Source: Paulinella micropora
Lineage: Eukaryota; Cercozoa; Imbricatea; Euglyphida; Paulinellidae
Direction: 5' to 3'
NCBI GenBank assembly: GCA_019918135.1
Contig: WBZZ01006565.1
Coordinates: 1 to 64,000 of the forward strand
DNA: 64,000 nt
Positions 25,701-44,056 of the stretch are shown here, piece after piece. Both the position numbers and the translations under genes were made by a program. A model generated the notes under the pieces. That model was not told the origin of the DNA. It ran no database searches and saw nothing but the letters and a program-made list of their open reading frames with translations. Numbering within the stretch: the stretch's first letter is position 1; every line of letters starts with the position of its first letter.

Positions 25701-28700
25701 TCACCAGATAGTTCTCAGACCGACACAATCACCAACACTCAAAGCACATACACCGCAACACAAGACAACCCACACAATGAATGTGCTATTATGCTGATGG
25801 GGAATGAAACAGACAGCGATACTAAAGCAAATAGTATTGTGTGGGTAGATGATAGCGGTGCGAGCGAAACACAATCTCCCGACAAAACCACATTCATCAA
25901 ACTTGTGAAAGCCCCACAGAAGTTTAGGATCGCCAAAGGGAGCATTAGGACAGAGTACAAGGGCAAGGTTCAAATGAACCTTTCAGGTTCTAACGGGGAT
26001 GAAGTCTGTGTTTTCGATTATCATACCACCTATAACCCACATTTAAAGTATGGGTTAGTCGCAACCTCGGCATGGGTGCGAAAAGGGTTTGCGGTAGTAC
26101 ATCAGAACAATCAGGTCATCGTCCTAAAGAAACCCATTCAAATTGAGGAGAAACAGATAGTAGCCAGGGGGGAGCTCTACCTAACAACCTCACAGTCTTT
26201 GACGCCCCGGGGACTAAACCACTCGACCCCAATGAATGGTATGAACCCACCGCACAGTCCCCTCTTGACACGGGAACAACCAATCAACCTAACTCACCTC
26301 CTGAAACAAGTGAGGCTCCCGAGCCCGATGATTCATCTGACTCGGGGGTACAAGCTTGACAACTGCCCTCTCACCTTTCTCAAAGATCCAACCTACCTGC
26401 TTACCATGACATATACTGTTGTTTGTCTCCTTGTATATGTGGTTGGCAATGTGATGTGTCTCATACTTACGTACCTTATTCTACTGAGGTAGACACAGAG
26501 AGAGGTGAGAGAGCAGAACAGAAGGATGACATGTTGTTGTGTCCTGTTGTCCGTCCCCACTATAATGAAAACATACACGCCACCGTATTTCACCGCATGT
26601 GTAAACACAGAGGGGTAAAGGCCATGGAGAGGATGGCTAAGTATATGGGAGTAAAAATAGTGGGAAAAGAGTGGAGAGAACGAATAATGAAGTGTGAGTG
26701 GTGTTTGCGTCAAAAAGACACCACACTTCAAAAAGAACCATCATGTCGTAGAACACCGACCCGGGATCCACATCTCAATGGATACTCGGGGTTGGTGGAA
26801 TACGACATCATGGGACGGTAAGCGGTATAAGTTTACTGTCAAGTGTTTAGCGTCCAACTTTGAACTTGACAGTACTACTTGCGTCACAAGAACGAATTTT
26901 TTTCCTTGTTTTCTCAAAGCTATTGCCTTCTTTGAGAGACACACCGGGAAGAAAGTTAAGTTCCTTACCTGTGACCAAGAGTACGGCATGTACACAGAGT
27001 TCAAAGAGTGGGTTGACGTAAATCAACCCATCTTTCTCGAGGCCCCAACAGGGGAGAAACAGGTTGTAGCTAAGGTAGAGCGGTCCCATCAAACCAATGG
27101 TGGGCCCGCTAGGGCTATCCTTAGTGATGCCGAGCTTCCACCTTCCATGTGGGTGGAAGCCGAGAAAGCAGCGACGTATTTTGGTAATCTCTTGCCGATC
27201 GCTCATGGACCCTTCAAAGGGAAATCACCCTATGAAGTCATCCACAAACGAAAACCCATGCTGCATCACCTAAAACTTATCGGATGCATGGCTTTTATGA
27301 AAGTGGATGCTAAGAGGGGGAAGGGTGAGAGGGGAAAGAGAGTAGTATTTCTCGGGTATGAACGGAATACAGAATACTATCGGGTATATGATCCAATTGC
27401 AAGGAAAATACACGGTAACGTTCGTGATGTCGTATTTGATGTTTGGAAATTGGGAATGAGGGAAGCATCCAAATCTCTAGCAGATGCGAATGCCTCTGAA
27501 GAGATGTTTTCGGTAAAGTGGCATTTGCCCCCCCCGGAATCCCAACGAACCTCTCAACACCCGGAAAGTCAAGGTAATGCTTCGGGGGGGATATCGGTAG
27601 AGGTATTCACGACTGGGGGAGATGCTTCCCCAGCCGGGGGTCTATCGTCCGAATCGCCCCCACACAAGGCGCCCCCGATGACCCCAATACAGGGAACGGA
27701 GACAATGAGGTAGTGGAAGTCAGAGAGGATAGACCTGACCCACCACCATTAGTGCCTCCGACGCCAAAAGTTTTGGCCCATAAGTCCAGTGGGGATCAGG
27801 GTGAGGCGAAAGTCACGAGAAAGAAACAGAAATCCAAAGAGAGACGCGATTTGTCCGGGACATATATGGAAATTCCGGCTAAGGCGTGGGGAGAAGGATG
27901 GGCGAAACAAACTTACGGGAATAACTGGCAAACTGCGGTTCGCAAAGGCACGGTTACCGCACCCGCTGCCCCAGTTACCCGTAAGACCAGACGCTTCCCG
28001 GCGCATGCGGTCCTCTTTGATGACGGGGTCACCGATAAGGTGATTGATACGGAAATTCTCAAGTATGCTGTTGCTAACATTCCGGTAAAACCACCACCCC
28101 TATCGACTAACTCAAATGACGACAAGGATCAAAGTGAAGCTGCCGCGCCCAGTGCGGGCGGTCTACACTTCGATACTACGTCAGAATTTGCATTTGTCGA
28201 GGGGGAGAGAGAAAGGGTGGCGGAGCAGAGAGCTGAACACAGTTCTAACTGGCGATCGCATGAACAAGGCGAGATCTCTGGGGAAAACATTATCTCGGAA
28301 AGGACTAGAAGAGCACATGTCACGGTATGCGCCCGAGAAGAGCGTGCAGAGTATTGTCTTGTCAGTGAGAAATTTCCGGAATTTCCTGTGATACAAAAAC
28401 CAAAAGATCGGAAGCAAGCTCGACAGAAAGAGTTTGAGCAGCTGAAAGAACTTAAAGCTTTTGTTTGGCGCAAGGAAGAGGAAGCTAGAATGTCCGGGAC
28501 ACCAATCATTCCGGTAAAATGGATCGACACCGTCAAACAACAGGGTACGCTAGATGAGTTTCATAAAGCCCGAATTACGTTGAGGGGGGACCTTTTGAAG
28601 GCCTACGCTCAGTATGATCCTAGAAAGACCTACTACCCCACCGCTCAACATCGGACAATTTTACTCATGATAGCTTACGCTGCGTGTTTCGGAATCGACC

Positions 28701-31092
28701 TCTGGTTGATCGATTTTACCACTGCTTATCTCCATGCTAAAATCCCGTACAACATTTACGTAAGACCACCACCTGAATTCCGATTGGAGGATTACGTTTG
28801 GCTTTTGAAGAAAGCCTTATACGGCCACCCGGAATCTGGTCGGTTGTGGTACGATATGTTGTACGGGGAAATCACGGGGGAACTTGAGTTCAGAACTTTT
28901 ACGCTTGATAGAGCTTCCTTCATCAGACATGGGAGTAGCCCCAAAACCACTCAACTCTTATCCTTCCATGTCGATGACGGGTGCCACGCGGCGTCTAAAT
29001 CTGAACACCTCAAGATGGTCGCTCACTTTGAGAAAAAGGGATTCAGATGTAAACATCTGGGTAAAGCTACTGAGTTCAAGAATATCCAAAGTGTTCAAAC
29101 TGAGAAAGGGATTGCGTTACATCAACGTAAATACGAACTTCTCATTTTGAACGAATTAGGGTATATGAATGAAGTACCCGCTAAGACCCCCTTCACATCT
29201 GAAAACCCGGCACCTCTCAAGAAGGACCACCGGCTATTGAAGTACGACCTAAGATGCCTAATCGGTATCCTCATCTTCTTAGCCGTACATACGAGGCCCC
29301 TCCTCATCTGCCCGTTGAGTATTGCTGCCAAATCCCAAGTCCCTAACCCCGACACTTCTTATGCTATGGCGCATCGCATGTTCTTGTGGTTGTTGACACC
29401 AAGGGCGTTGTTTTTCCGGAAGGGAGACAAGAATCTTAGGAAACTATTAGAATCTTGTTTCTCCCCCCCAAAAACCCCCAAAGACTGGAAACCTAACCAT
29501 GGATCAGGAATTCCCGGGATGGAAGCTTTCAGTGTACCGATCATTACCAATGTCGATAGGATAATCTCGGAAAATCCTTGGGTAGGGTTTGTAGACTCCG
29601 ATTTTGCGGGGGATAAAGTTTCGCAAAAATCTCGGTCTGGATATGTTTATTTATTCAACGGGACACCGCTAGCTTGGTTCTCAAAACTGCAATCCATAAT
29701 CGCTCAATCCACGTTAGAATCGGAAACGGTATCAGCGAACGAAGCGGTAAGGGAACTTCTCGCGTTATTACAATCTCTCAGGGATATTGGAATCAACCTC
29801 AAGGGCCCTACCCCCCTCTTCGAAGACAATGAAGGGACGGTATTATTATCCGAGAGAGGGTTAGGGGAGGCCCGTACCAAGCACATTGAGGTAAGGTACC
29901 ACCTTCTTGCAAAACTCGTGAAGGACGGCATATTCAAGTTATTCAGAGTACCAACCGAGGAAAATATTGCGGACATATTTACCAAAATACATTTCACGGT
30001 TGAGAAATTTATGTATTTGGCTAAGAAAATTTCCGTCTTGCTAGACAGAGCGGGTCGTGCTCCTATTGGGATGAAACCCGATCAATTTACGTATTGAATC
30101 TACCAATAAGATTTACTTTTCTGAACCCGGTATAACCTCGGTATATAGTCATTAATTTTCCGCATACGCACCTACCAATTGTCTTAGGGAGCAGGTTGAC
30201 TGGAAGCTAGGGGACAAAGGTTGGATCAGCGCCAACCAGAGGACCCTCATTTCTGAATACTTGCACCCATATTACTTTTACAGGTAGTTCGATTGGACCA
30301 CGGCAAGGCGAAGGATGAGAGCGTAGTTCGGACCTTGGCGTTCTATCGCCCATTATGCTCGCCCCAAACTCACGATATCCTCGCGCGCGTTTGCGGCCCT
30401 CACTTGCGTGATTGCTCTATATTATTACATTTATATACATACAAACATCTAAGAGGCTAAGTTGGTGGTCTCAGCTGTTGGTCGGAGGGCGATTTATCAG
30501 ACTACAATTTTGTATGTCTTGAAAGGCCTCGGCAGCCAGCGTAACTCTGGGCCACCAGACCAGCCAATAATCGCAGATATTTGTATTTGTCTTATACATC
30601 ATATTACTTTTGTCGCCTTTGGATACCCCCCTGCGGGAAGCGCTGACAATTTTTATAACCCATATCAAGTAGAATAATTAATAGTTCAGATAGGTCTCAT
30701 CTCATGGTAGATTAGCTAGTACAATCAGGTTTACATAATATATTATCAGTATATTTGGATCACCTTGTATACCATATATAATGATGCTATATATGTAACT
30801 TGTTTATGCTATGCCTGTATTACATATTCACCTTAATACCACTCACAACATAGGATAAGGTGTGGGTAGGCCATAATCTTCTTCTCGTCGATCAGGCCTG
30901 ACTTGACTGGGGGGCGCTGCCCTGTGTGTAGTCTAACTGATATACACTTGCCACAGCAAGTTGGGTAGCCACCGTCGACATTATCTCTTGGAGAGAGTGA
31001 GGGTAAGAGTGAATATGTTTCGAGTCTGTGTTTTTATCATTTTCACAGGATAGTTAGTAGGACCTGCAGTTAATTTAGTAATTAACCTTGCT

Positions 31093-31102
31093 CCAGGGGG
31101 AG
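31093..31102 (+). promoter_or_regulatory. Polypurine tract of the Copia element
   Basis: CCAGGGGGAG directly precedes the right LTR, where second-strand priming is expected in this family. Confidence 0.65.
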
Positions 31103-31298
31103 TGTTAGATCATATTAATACAATATATTAATTCGGTGGACAGTACGGGCCGGCATATGTAATGCGTGTCGTTAGAGCCATTACGTGTGCCCGGCTTAAT
31201 ACGTTCCCGCTCTTTGCCTTGGCGCGTTCATTAAAGTTTAACTTGCAGACGATCTACTCAACTTAGATTTGACTCCGGTTTAGTACAGTAGTCTAACA
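31103..31298 (+). repeat. Copia-like 3' LTR
   Basis: 196 bp, same ends as the left LTR, followed by GTAAC, which matches the five bases before the left LTR. Confidence 0.95.
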
Positions 31299-31443
31299 GT
31301 AACCTGCACAAATGCCAAAACATACCCTAAACATCAACCCATAAGTGCAATTTCCCTTATTTAGCCATAAATTCCCTGTTACGTGAAAAAGGCTAAATTT
31401 CACGGAATTTCCGTGATGTTTTTCCAAAACTTCAAACGGTTAT

Positions 31444-31735
31444 TATTGCTGTTGACATTCAAGACAACAAAAAAAATTAGTTTTGAGTTTTTGTGTCAGA
31501 TTTTCATTTTTGTGACAGTTTTTCATTTTTGTGACAAAAATTCAAATTTTCAAATTTAACGGTAACATTTCGCGAAAATTTACGATATTTTGCGGACGAA
31601 TATAGCAGTTAATTTGAAAAATTCAAATTTTCACCCAAAATCAAAATTCCAACCAAAACTGAAATTCCAACCAAAACAGAAAAATCAATTTTTTTTGTTG
31701 TCCGGCTTGAATGTCAACAGCAATACATTTGCTGT
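31444..31735. repeat. Foldback / MITE-like element
   Basis: The arm at 31,444-31,480 (TATTGCTGTTGACATTCAAG then ACAACA and an A run) is repeated inverted at about 31,690-31,735 with one CCGG insertion. The middle is AT-rich with TTTTTGTGACA repeats. A small nonautonomous DNA transposon or foldback is the likeliest identity. I found no clear target duplication. Confidence 0.7.
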
Positions 31736-32070
31736 AGAAGGATCGGGTCAACGCTATGAATGTGGGAGGTTATTCAATATGAATGCTACCCAATAGTGTA
31801 ATCTCGTCCTAAAAACCTCCACGCCGGTAAACGGTTAAGTGTAAGATATAGGTGTTAAGGTCCTATGGGATCCAAGCTTCAAGTCCTAGCTTTCCTCCCA
31901 TATTCCTTATCCTAATACAACATTAAAACCGGATGTATTAATCAGAACCGGAAATGTAATAAGAATTCATCTTAAAATACCGTGATTTAATAACAAGAAA
32001 TTACTTCCAAGAGTAAATTCCCGTAAACCTTAATAGCCTCGTAAAAACGATGCGGTAGTAAACCGTGGGT

Positions 32071-32127
32071 GTTACAGGTTGAAGACTGGAAGAAATTGTT
32101 ACAGGTTGAAGACGGGAAGAAATTGCG
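32071..32127. repeat. Two tandem 28 bp units
   Basis: GTTACAGGTTGAAGAC followed by a near-identical GGAAGAAATT occurs twice in direct succession. Confidence 0.85.
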
Positions 32128-32516
32128 AAGGTTTTGTCTATGGAAAAGTACTGAATATTAATGACGTGACTTGAAACTGGAATTGACAGATCCAAAGTCT
32201 TTTGGTAAACTTCCCAGTGTCGGACCTCGGAAATATTTTGGGGTCAAGTGACAGCAGTGTGTGTATTTAAGTGAATGCCGGTTGGTTGTATCCTCGCAGG
32301 GATTAGTCAAGACTTACAATAATATCTTATTAATCAGAATATTATATAAAACTGCCGCACTTTTTCACCGCGCCAAGTATTTTAATCACTTGAGCGCTTG
32401 GGCTCAGATTCAGATGCTCACTTTCCGTGCAATATGTGAACACTGAAGTGGCGGAAGCATGGGGAAGCCGGAAAAGCACTGGGCAAGAACAACAGTTGGA
32501 TTTCTTTTGCAGACGC

Positions 32517-37129
<4,613 letters not shown>

Positions 37130-37192
37130 AGACCTACAAGACAGCACTTTGGTCCATATCGTGCCTATACGTCTGTTCGCTAGGCTTAGAAT

Positions 37193-37245
37193 TCCAGTGG
37201 TCCGCCGGAGAAAATAAAAACAAGGAAACCTACTGCTACTACTAG

Positions 37246-37278
<33 letters not shown>

Positions 37279-37281
37279 CAA

Positions 37282-37329
<48 letters not shown>

Positions 37330-37390
37330 TAGAAGTAGTAGTAGTAGTAAGTAATAGTAGTAGTAGTAAGTAGTAGTAGTAGTAGTAGTA

Positions 37391-37455
<65 letters not shown>

Positions 37456-37476
37456 GGCCTACTACTACTACTAGGC

Positions 37477-37508
<32 letters not shown>
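37193..37508. repeat. (TAC/GTA)n microsatellite upstream of the host gene
   Basis: Alternating CTA and TAG trinucleotide runs. The unique lead-in GTGGTCCGCCGGAGAAAATA at 37,199 recurs at 38,579 beside another (TAC)n tract. Confidence 0.9.
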
Positions 37509-37509
<1 letters not shown>

Positions 37510-37610
37510 GGCCTAGGCCTTCGGTTTAATGAAGTTAACAATTTAACCTCTGGTCGATCCATGCAAATCGTTAGCTCAAGAGCTATTGATTTAACTAGAT
37601 GGTGACCTAC
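37509..37610. repeat. Short dispersed repeat R, copy 1
   Basis: About 100 bp from AGGCCTAGGCCT to GATGGTGACC, with the palindrome AGCTCAAGAGCT inside. It is flanked by (CTA)n on the left and A/T-rich sequence on the right. Four copies occur in the window in the same orientation. Confidence 0.85.
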
Positions 37611-37823
37611 GTCTCAAGTTATTAAGGTAATGAGAAATTATCAAAATATTAAAGTATTAAAATAAAATGACTAAGATGAAAAATATTAAAATAAAATAAA
37701 ATAATAATAATAATAATAATAATATAATAATAATAAAATAGTAATAACAATAATAATAAATATATATGAAATTAACAAATATATATATATGTATATATAT
37801 ATTAATATATATATATATATATG

Positions 37824-37858
<35 letters not shown>

Positions 37859-37911
37859 TTAATCTTTTATGAAGTCAAAGTAAAGTTCTAGTTCAGTGAG
37901 GAACGAAAAAG

Positions 37912-37963
<52 letters not shown>

Positions 37964-38115
37964 GGAAATATATATAATAATATAATATATATATGTTGAA
38001 AGAGTTATATTCTCACTCAGTACTATATATTATATATATACATAAATATATATATAATATATATATTTATATATATATGTTGAAAGTGTTATATTCTCAC
38101 TCAGTACTATATATA
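37611..38115. repeat. A/T-rich simple-sequence stretch
   Basis: (AAAT)n, (AAT)n, (TA)n and a roughly 50 bp poly-A run (37,914-37,962), plus a duplicated segment GTTGAAAG(A/T)GTTATATTCTC near 37,994 and 38,079. No gene seen. Confidence 0.9.
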
Positions 38116-38446
38116 ACGGTGGCACTCGCAAAAGCTGGTAGACACGAGGTGACTCCCCAAGGGGGTTTGGCCAACCACACTCCGGCTTAGGATGTGATCA
38201 ACGCTGAACTTGTCCCACACTCAGGTATCATCTGATGATGAGGTGTCCAACGCCCTCTTTAGGCCCGTAGGCAGTGTCAGGATTCTTGCATCCTTAAGAG
38301 ATATGCTTTGAGTTCCTTTTTGAATTCTACTTTGTATGAGATATCTCTTAGGTGCTCTGGCAGCTTATCCCATTGTGCTTGTGCTGCTCTGCTGTATTGA
38401 CCCGTCGTTGAGTCGTTGTACATGTGTTTCTTTGATGACCGCCTAG

Positions 38447-38448
<2 letters not shown>
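38116..38448 (-). mobile_element. LINE2-type 3' fragment (copy 1)
   Basis: Matches the 3' part of the longer relic at 39,660-40,586, with extra 3' sequence (TTTGCGAGTGCCACCG when read on the minus strand) ending in (TA)n. It covers the last codons of the RT ORF and the 3' UTR of a second LINE family. Confidence 0.75.
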
Positions 38449-38735
<287 letters not shown>

Positions 38736-39113
38736 TATTGGTAACTAATTGCTGAAACAAAACCGAAGAAAATAAAACAGGGAAACCAGTTCACCAAGAA
38801 AAGTACAAAAAACCAAGTTATCTCACCTCAAAAGTCCAATAAAGCCTCACTCTAGGGAGAAAATGAAACAAGGAAAACAAAAGTCTCAAGAAAAGCCTCA
38901 ACGTGCCTCACTCTAAGAAAAGGAAACACAACTGGACAAAACAAAAGATGGCCACAGGAAACATAACTATCGATTTTTTATGGAAATCGTCGATATTATC
39001 ACTAGTTTCATACACGTATCTTCATTCGACCATGGAATGACACTGTCTGAGTTGTGAAAAAGGATAGTTGCACACACACAAGTAACACACAATAAGGGCT
39101 AAGTTGCAGTGAA
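38736..39113. other. Unique noncoding stretch
   Basis: No coding frame, repeat or RNA signal that I can recognise. Confidence 0.5.
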
Positions 39114-39640
39114 ATGGTTTCAGACTTTGTCGTTGCCGTGGCAGAAGAAACGGGAGAAATGTCGTACCCGGCTTTGTATGAAGAAACAGAAAGAAATCCT
39201 AGTCCTAAACAGTTAGAAAAGAATAAGGAGTTAGTGACAGGGAATGCAGTAGCAGAATTATTTGCTCAGCAGTATGAAAAGCAGTTGACGTCTAAATGCC
39301 CGTCAGAGACAAAAATTGATAAGTTGTTAGACGACGAGTGTTTCTCTGAAATGCAGATTCAGAACGCAGAAAATGTTTGAAACCAAACAAGGCAGTATGG
39401 TCTGATTGAATGCCAGGTGAGATTTTCTTACTCACCTTTTGAGGGGTGTACCTAACGCGAGAAAGTTGTTTCATATCCTTTTCAACAGGTGTCTACAAAC
39501 AGCCTCAAGATCATAGTAAAGGGATTATTAAGCCTCTGTATTAAGGGAAAGGAGGAAGAACAAATTGTCCCCTTTGTCGTATTGTCTCTTTACCGCATGG
39601 TGATAGGTCTGAGAAAGTCAGACATGGGCATCACAGTAGA
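39114..39640 (+). pseudogene. Decayed LINE reverse-transcriptase N-terminal relic
   Basis: An 88 aa open stretch (39,114-39,380) is followed, across stops and a frame change, by KPNKAVWSD, then MPGEIFLL and later KGIIKPLY and RIVSLP. These resemble the GPDGIP, GIIxPLYKKG and YRxISLL blocks at the start of LINE reverse transcriptases. The stops after about 39,380 make it nonfunctional. The first 88 aa have no recognised domain. Assignment is tentative. Confidence 0.4.
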
Positions 39641-39659
39641 TGCTAAAGATGAGGGTTTG

Positions 39660-41905
<2,246 letters not shown>

Positions 41906-42140
41906 CCTGCTACCTGCTACCTGCTACCTGCTACTTGCTACCTGCTACTTGCTACTTGCTACTTGCTACTTGCTACTTGCTACTTGCTACTCGCTACTCG
42001 CTACTCGCTACTTGCTACTTGCTGCTTGCTCTTGCTACTTGCTACTTGCTACTTGCTACTTGCTACTTGCTACTTGCTACTTGCTACTCGCTACGCTACT
42101 TGCTACTGGCTACTTGCTACTTACTACTTACTACTACTAC
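41906..42140. repeat. (CTACTTG)n 7 bp minisatellite
   Basis: Seven-base unit CTACTTG, with CTACTCG variants, appears to have arisen from the neighbouring CTACCTG units. A related short array is at 43,050-43,140. Confidence 0.95.
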
Positions 42141-42220
42141 TAGGCTAGGCTAAAAGGGTAACTGTTTTTTCTTAGTCAGCCAACGGGAAAAACGATAAAA
42201 ATAACCCGATAATTATGCAG

Positions 42221-42222
<2 letters not shown>
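42141..42222. repeat. Duplicated 80 bp segment, copy 1
   Basis: AGGCTAGGCTAAAAGGGTAA through TTATGCAGCA is repeated perfectly at 43,152-43,232, each time after a CTACTTG array and before (CTA)n. This implies duplication of a larger block. Confidence 0.9.
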
Positions 42223-42283
<61 letters not shown>

Positions 42284-42405
42284 CACTACTACCACTACTA
42301 CCACTACTACTACTTACATCGAGGATTCCTACAGAAATAAGCAGCGAAAGGAAGCATTCGGTGCTCATGAATAATAATAATAATAATAACAATAATAACA
42401 ACAAT

Positions 42406-42647
42406 AGTGCTTCTCAGTCAATGGCGAATGCATTTCTGCACATGTGCCTCCATCGTCTCACCCGCGAGGGGAGTACGAAGATTTGACGATAGGCTCTACT
42501 GACACCCCCGCAAGGCAGCTCCAAGCCTTCCAGACAGACCATTACTTTCAAAGAAAATATCCTTTGAAAATACTGGCCCCGACGGGAATCGAACTGGCGA
42601 CAGGTCCCAGATGGTAGACCTTAACCACTGGGCTATCGCGGTGCCAC
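42406..42647 (-). mobile_element. SINE type II copy
   Basis: Minus orientation: tRNA-like head at about 42,647-42,575 (GGCACCGCGATAGCCCAGTG), body containing TTTCAAAGGATATTTTC, tag ATGGAGGCACATGTGC and (ATT)n tail on the low side. Type II differs from type I mainly in the middle. Confidence 0.8.
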
Positions 42648-42696
42648 TAATAACAACTACAACAACAACAATAATAATAATAATAATAATAATAAT

Positions 42697-42964
42697 AGTG
42701 CTTCTCTGTCAATGGCTGATGCATTTCTGCACATGCGCCTCCATCGTCTCACCCGTGAGGGGAGTACGAAGAATTTACGATAAGCTCTAATGACACCCCC
42801 GCAAGGGCAGTTCCAACACTTCCAGACGGACCGGTATGTTCAATGAAAATACTGGTCCAGACGGACCGGTATGTTCAATGAAAATACTGGTGGCACCGAC
42901 GGGAATCGAACTGGCGACAGAGCCCAGATGGTAGAACTTGACCACTGGGCTATCACGGTGTCCA
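42697..42964 (-). mobile_element. SINE type I copy, two 35 bp units
   Basis: Complete from head (GGACACCGTGATAGCCCAGT) to tag and (ATT)n, with (AAT)n on both sides. Confidence 0.85.
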
Positions 42965-42965
42965 C

Positions 42966-43018
<53 letters not shown>

Positions 43019-43020
<2 letters not shown>

Positions 43021-43053
43021 GTGCCTCTCTGTCAATGGCTGATGCATTTCTGC
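43019..43053 (-). mobile_element. SINE 3' tip fragment
   Basis: Only the last about 34 bp of the SINE remain, then the sequence changes to the CTACTTG array. Confidence 0.6.
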
Positions 43054-43151
43054 TACTTGCTACTTGCTACTTGCTACTTGCTACTTGCTACTTGCTACTC
43101 GCTACGCTACTTGCTACTTGCTACTTGCTACTTGCTACTTACTACTACTAC

Positions 43152-43231
43152 TAGGCTAGGCTAAAAGGGTAACTGTTTTTTCTTAGTCAGCCAACGGGAA
43201 AAACGATAAAAATAACCCGATAATTATGCAG

Positions 43232-43232
<1 letters not shown>
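43152..43232. repeat. Duplicated 80 bp segment, copy 2
   Basis: Perfect match to 42,142-42,222. Confidence 0.9.
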
Positions 43233-43276
<44 letters not shown>

Positions 43277-43281
43277 CACTA

Positions 43282-43314
<33 letters not shown>

Positions 43315-43334
43315 ATATTAATACTAATACTACT

Positions 43335-43387
<53 letters not shown>

Positions 43388-43420
43388 CACTACCACTACT
43401 ACTACTACTACTACTACTAA

Positions 43421-43459
<39 letters not shown>

Positions 43460-43460
43460 T

Positions 43461-43535
<75 letters not shown>

Positions 43536-43697
43536 GCTACTGCTACTACTACACTACTACTACTACTACTACTACTACTAGGCCTACTACTACTACTAGT
43601 ACTACTTTTTCTTCTTCTTCTTCTTCTTCTTCTTCTTCTTCTTCTTCTTCTCCTTCTTCTTCTTCTTCTTCTTCTTCTTCTTCTTCTTCTTCTTCTT

Positions 43698-43749
<52 letters not shown>

Positions 43750-43782
43750 CACTACCACCACTACTACTACCACTACTACTAT

Positions 43783-43822
<40 letters not shown>

Positions 43823-43846
43823 GCTACTGCTACTTCCACTACTGCT
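43233..43846. repeat. (TAC)n and (TTC)n arrays
   Basis: Mostly (CTA)n with ACC variants and a pure (TTC)n block at about 43,608-43,698. The poly-Val and poly-Glu open frames here are artefacts of the repeat. Confidence 0.97.
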
Positions 43847-43936
43847 AGGCCTAGGCCTTCGATTTTATGAAGTTAAGTTTAACTTCTGATCATCCATACA
43901 GCTCAAGAGCTATTGGTTTAACTCGATGGTGACCCT
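43847..43936. repeat. Short dispersed repeat R, copy 2
   Basis: AGGCCTAGGCC to GATGGTGACC with the AGCTCAAGAGCT palindrome, again after (CTA)n. Confidence 0.85.
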
Positions 43937-44056
43937 AATTATGATGATTAAAATAATAATTATTATTACTAAAATAGAGAAAAATAAAGATAATAGTAAA
44001 AGGATAATAGTAAAGTGATAATAATAATAATAATAATAATAATAGGCTTCCTCAGA

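Larger units (their letters stand above)
22366..31298 (+). mobile_element. Copia-like (Ty1/copia) LTR element fossil, full length with both LTRs
   Basis: An 8.93 kb plus-strand element bounded by LTRs and by the 5 bp target duplication GTAAC (22,361-22,365 and 31,299-31,303). Parts in Ty1/copia order: gag about 22,900-24,500 with a CCHC knuckle (C-x2-C-x4-H-x4-C), a protease with DSGAS near 25,850, an integrase with an H-x4-H...C-x2-C finger near 26,580-26,720 followed by the catalytic core, reverse transcriptase about 28,300-29,300, and RNase H about 29,590-30,000. About 1 kb without coding signal lies between pol and the right LTR. The LTRs differ only by a 4 bp indel, so the insertion is young. 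The reading frame is nevertheless broken in about six places. The gag half carries long charged and Ser-rich stretches, which makes the element longer than typical Copia elements. Confidence 0.9.
31299..32516. other. Noncoding stretch between the Copia element and the host gene
   Basis: No coding signal. It resumes whatever sequence the Copia element interrupted (family A upstream side or host DNA). It contains a foldback element at 31,444-31,735, a small palindrome CACGGAATTTCCGTG near 31,399, and two tandem 28 bp units at about 32,071-32,127. The rest is AT-rich unique DNA that should include the 3' UTR of the host gene ending at 32,517. Confidence 0.6.

Noticed and set aside
43187-43468. 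Long open frames of poly-Val, poly-Tyr, poly-Thr, poly-Ser or poly-Ile (for example here and at 38,348, 40,511, 41,935, 57,504)
   Set aside because: They lie entirely in trinucleotide microsatellites that are open in most frames. No non-repeat coding sequence is attached, unlike the macro-domain gene.
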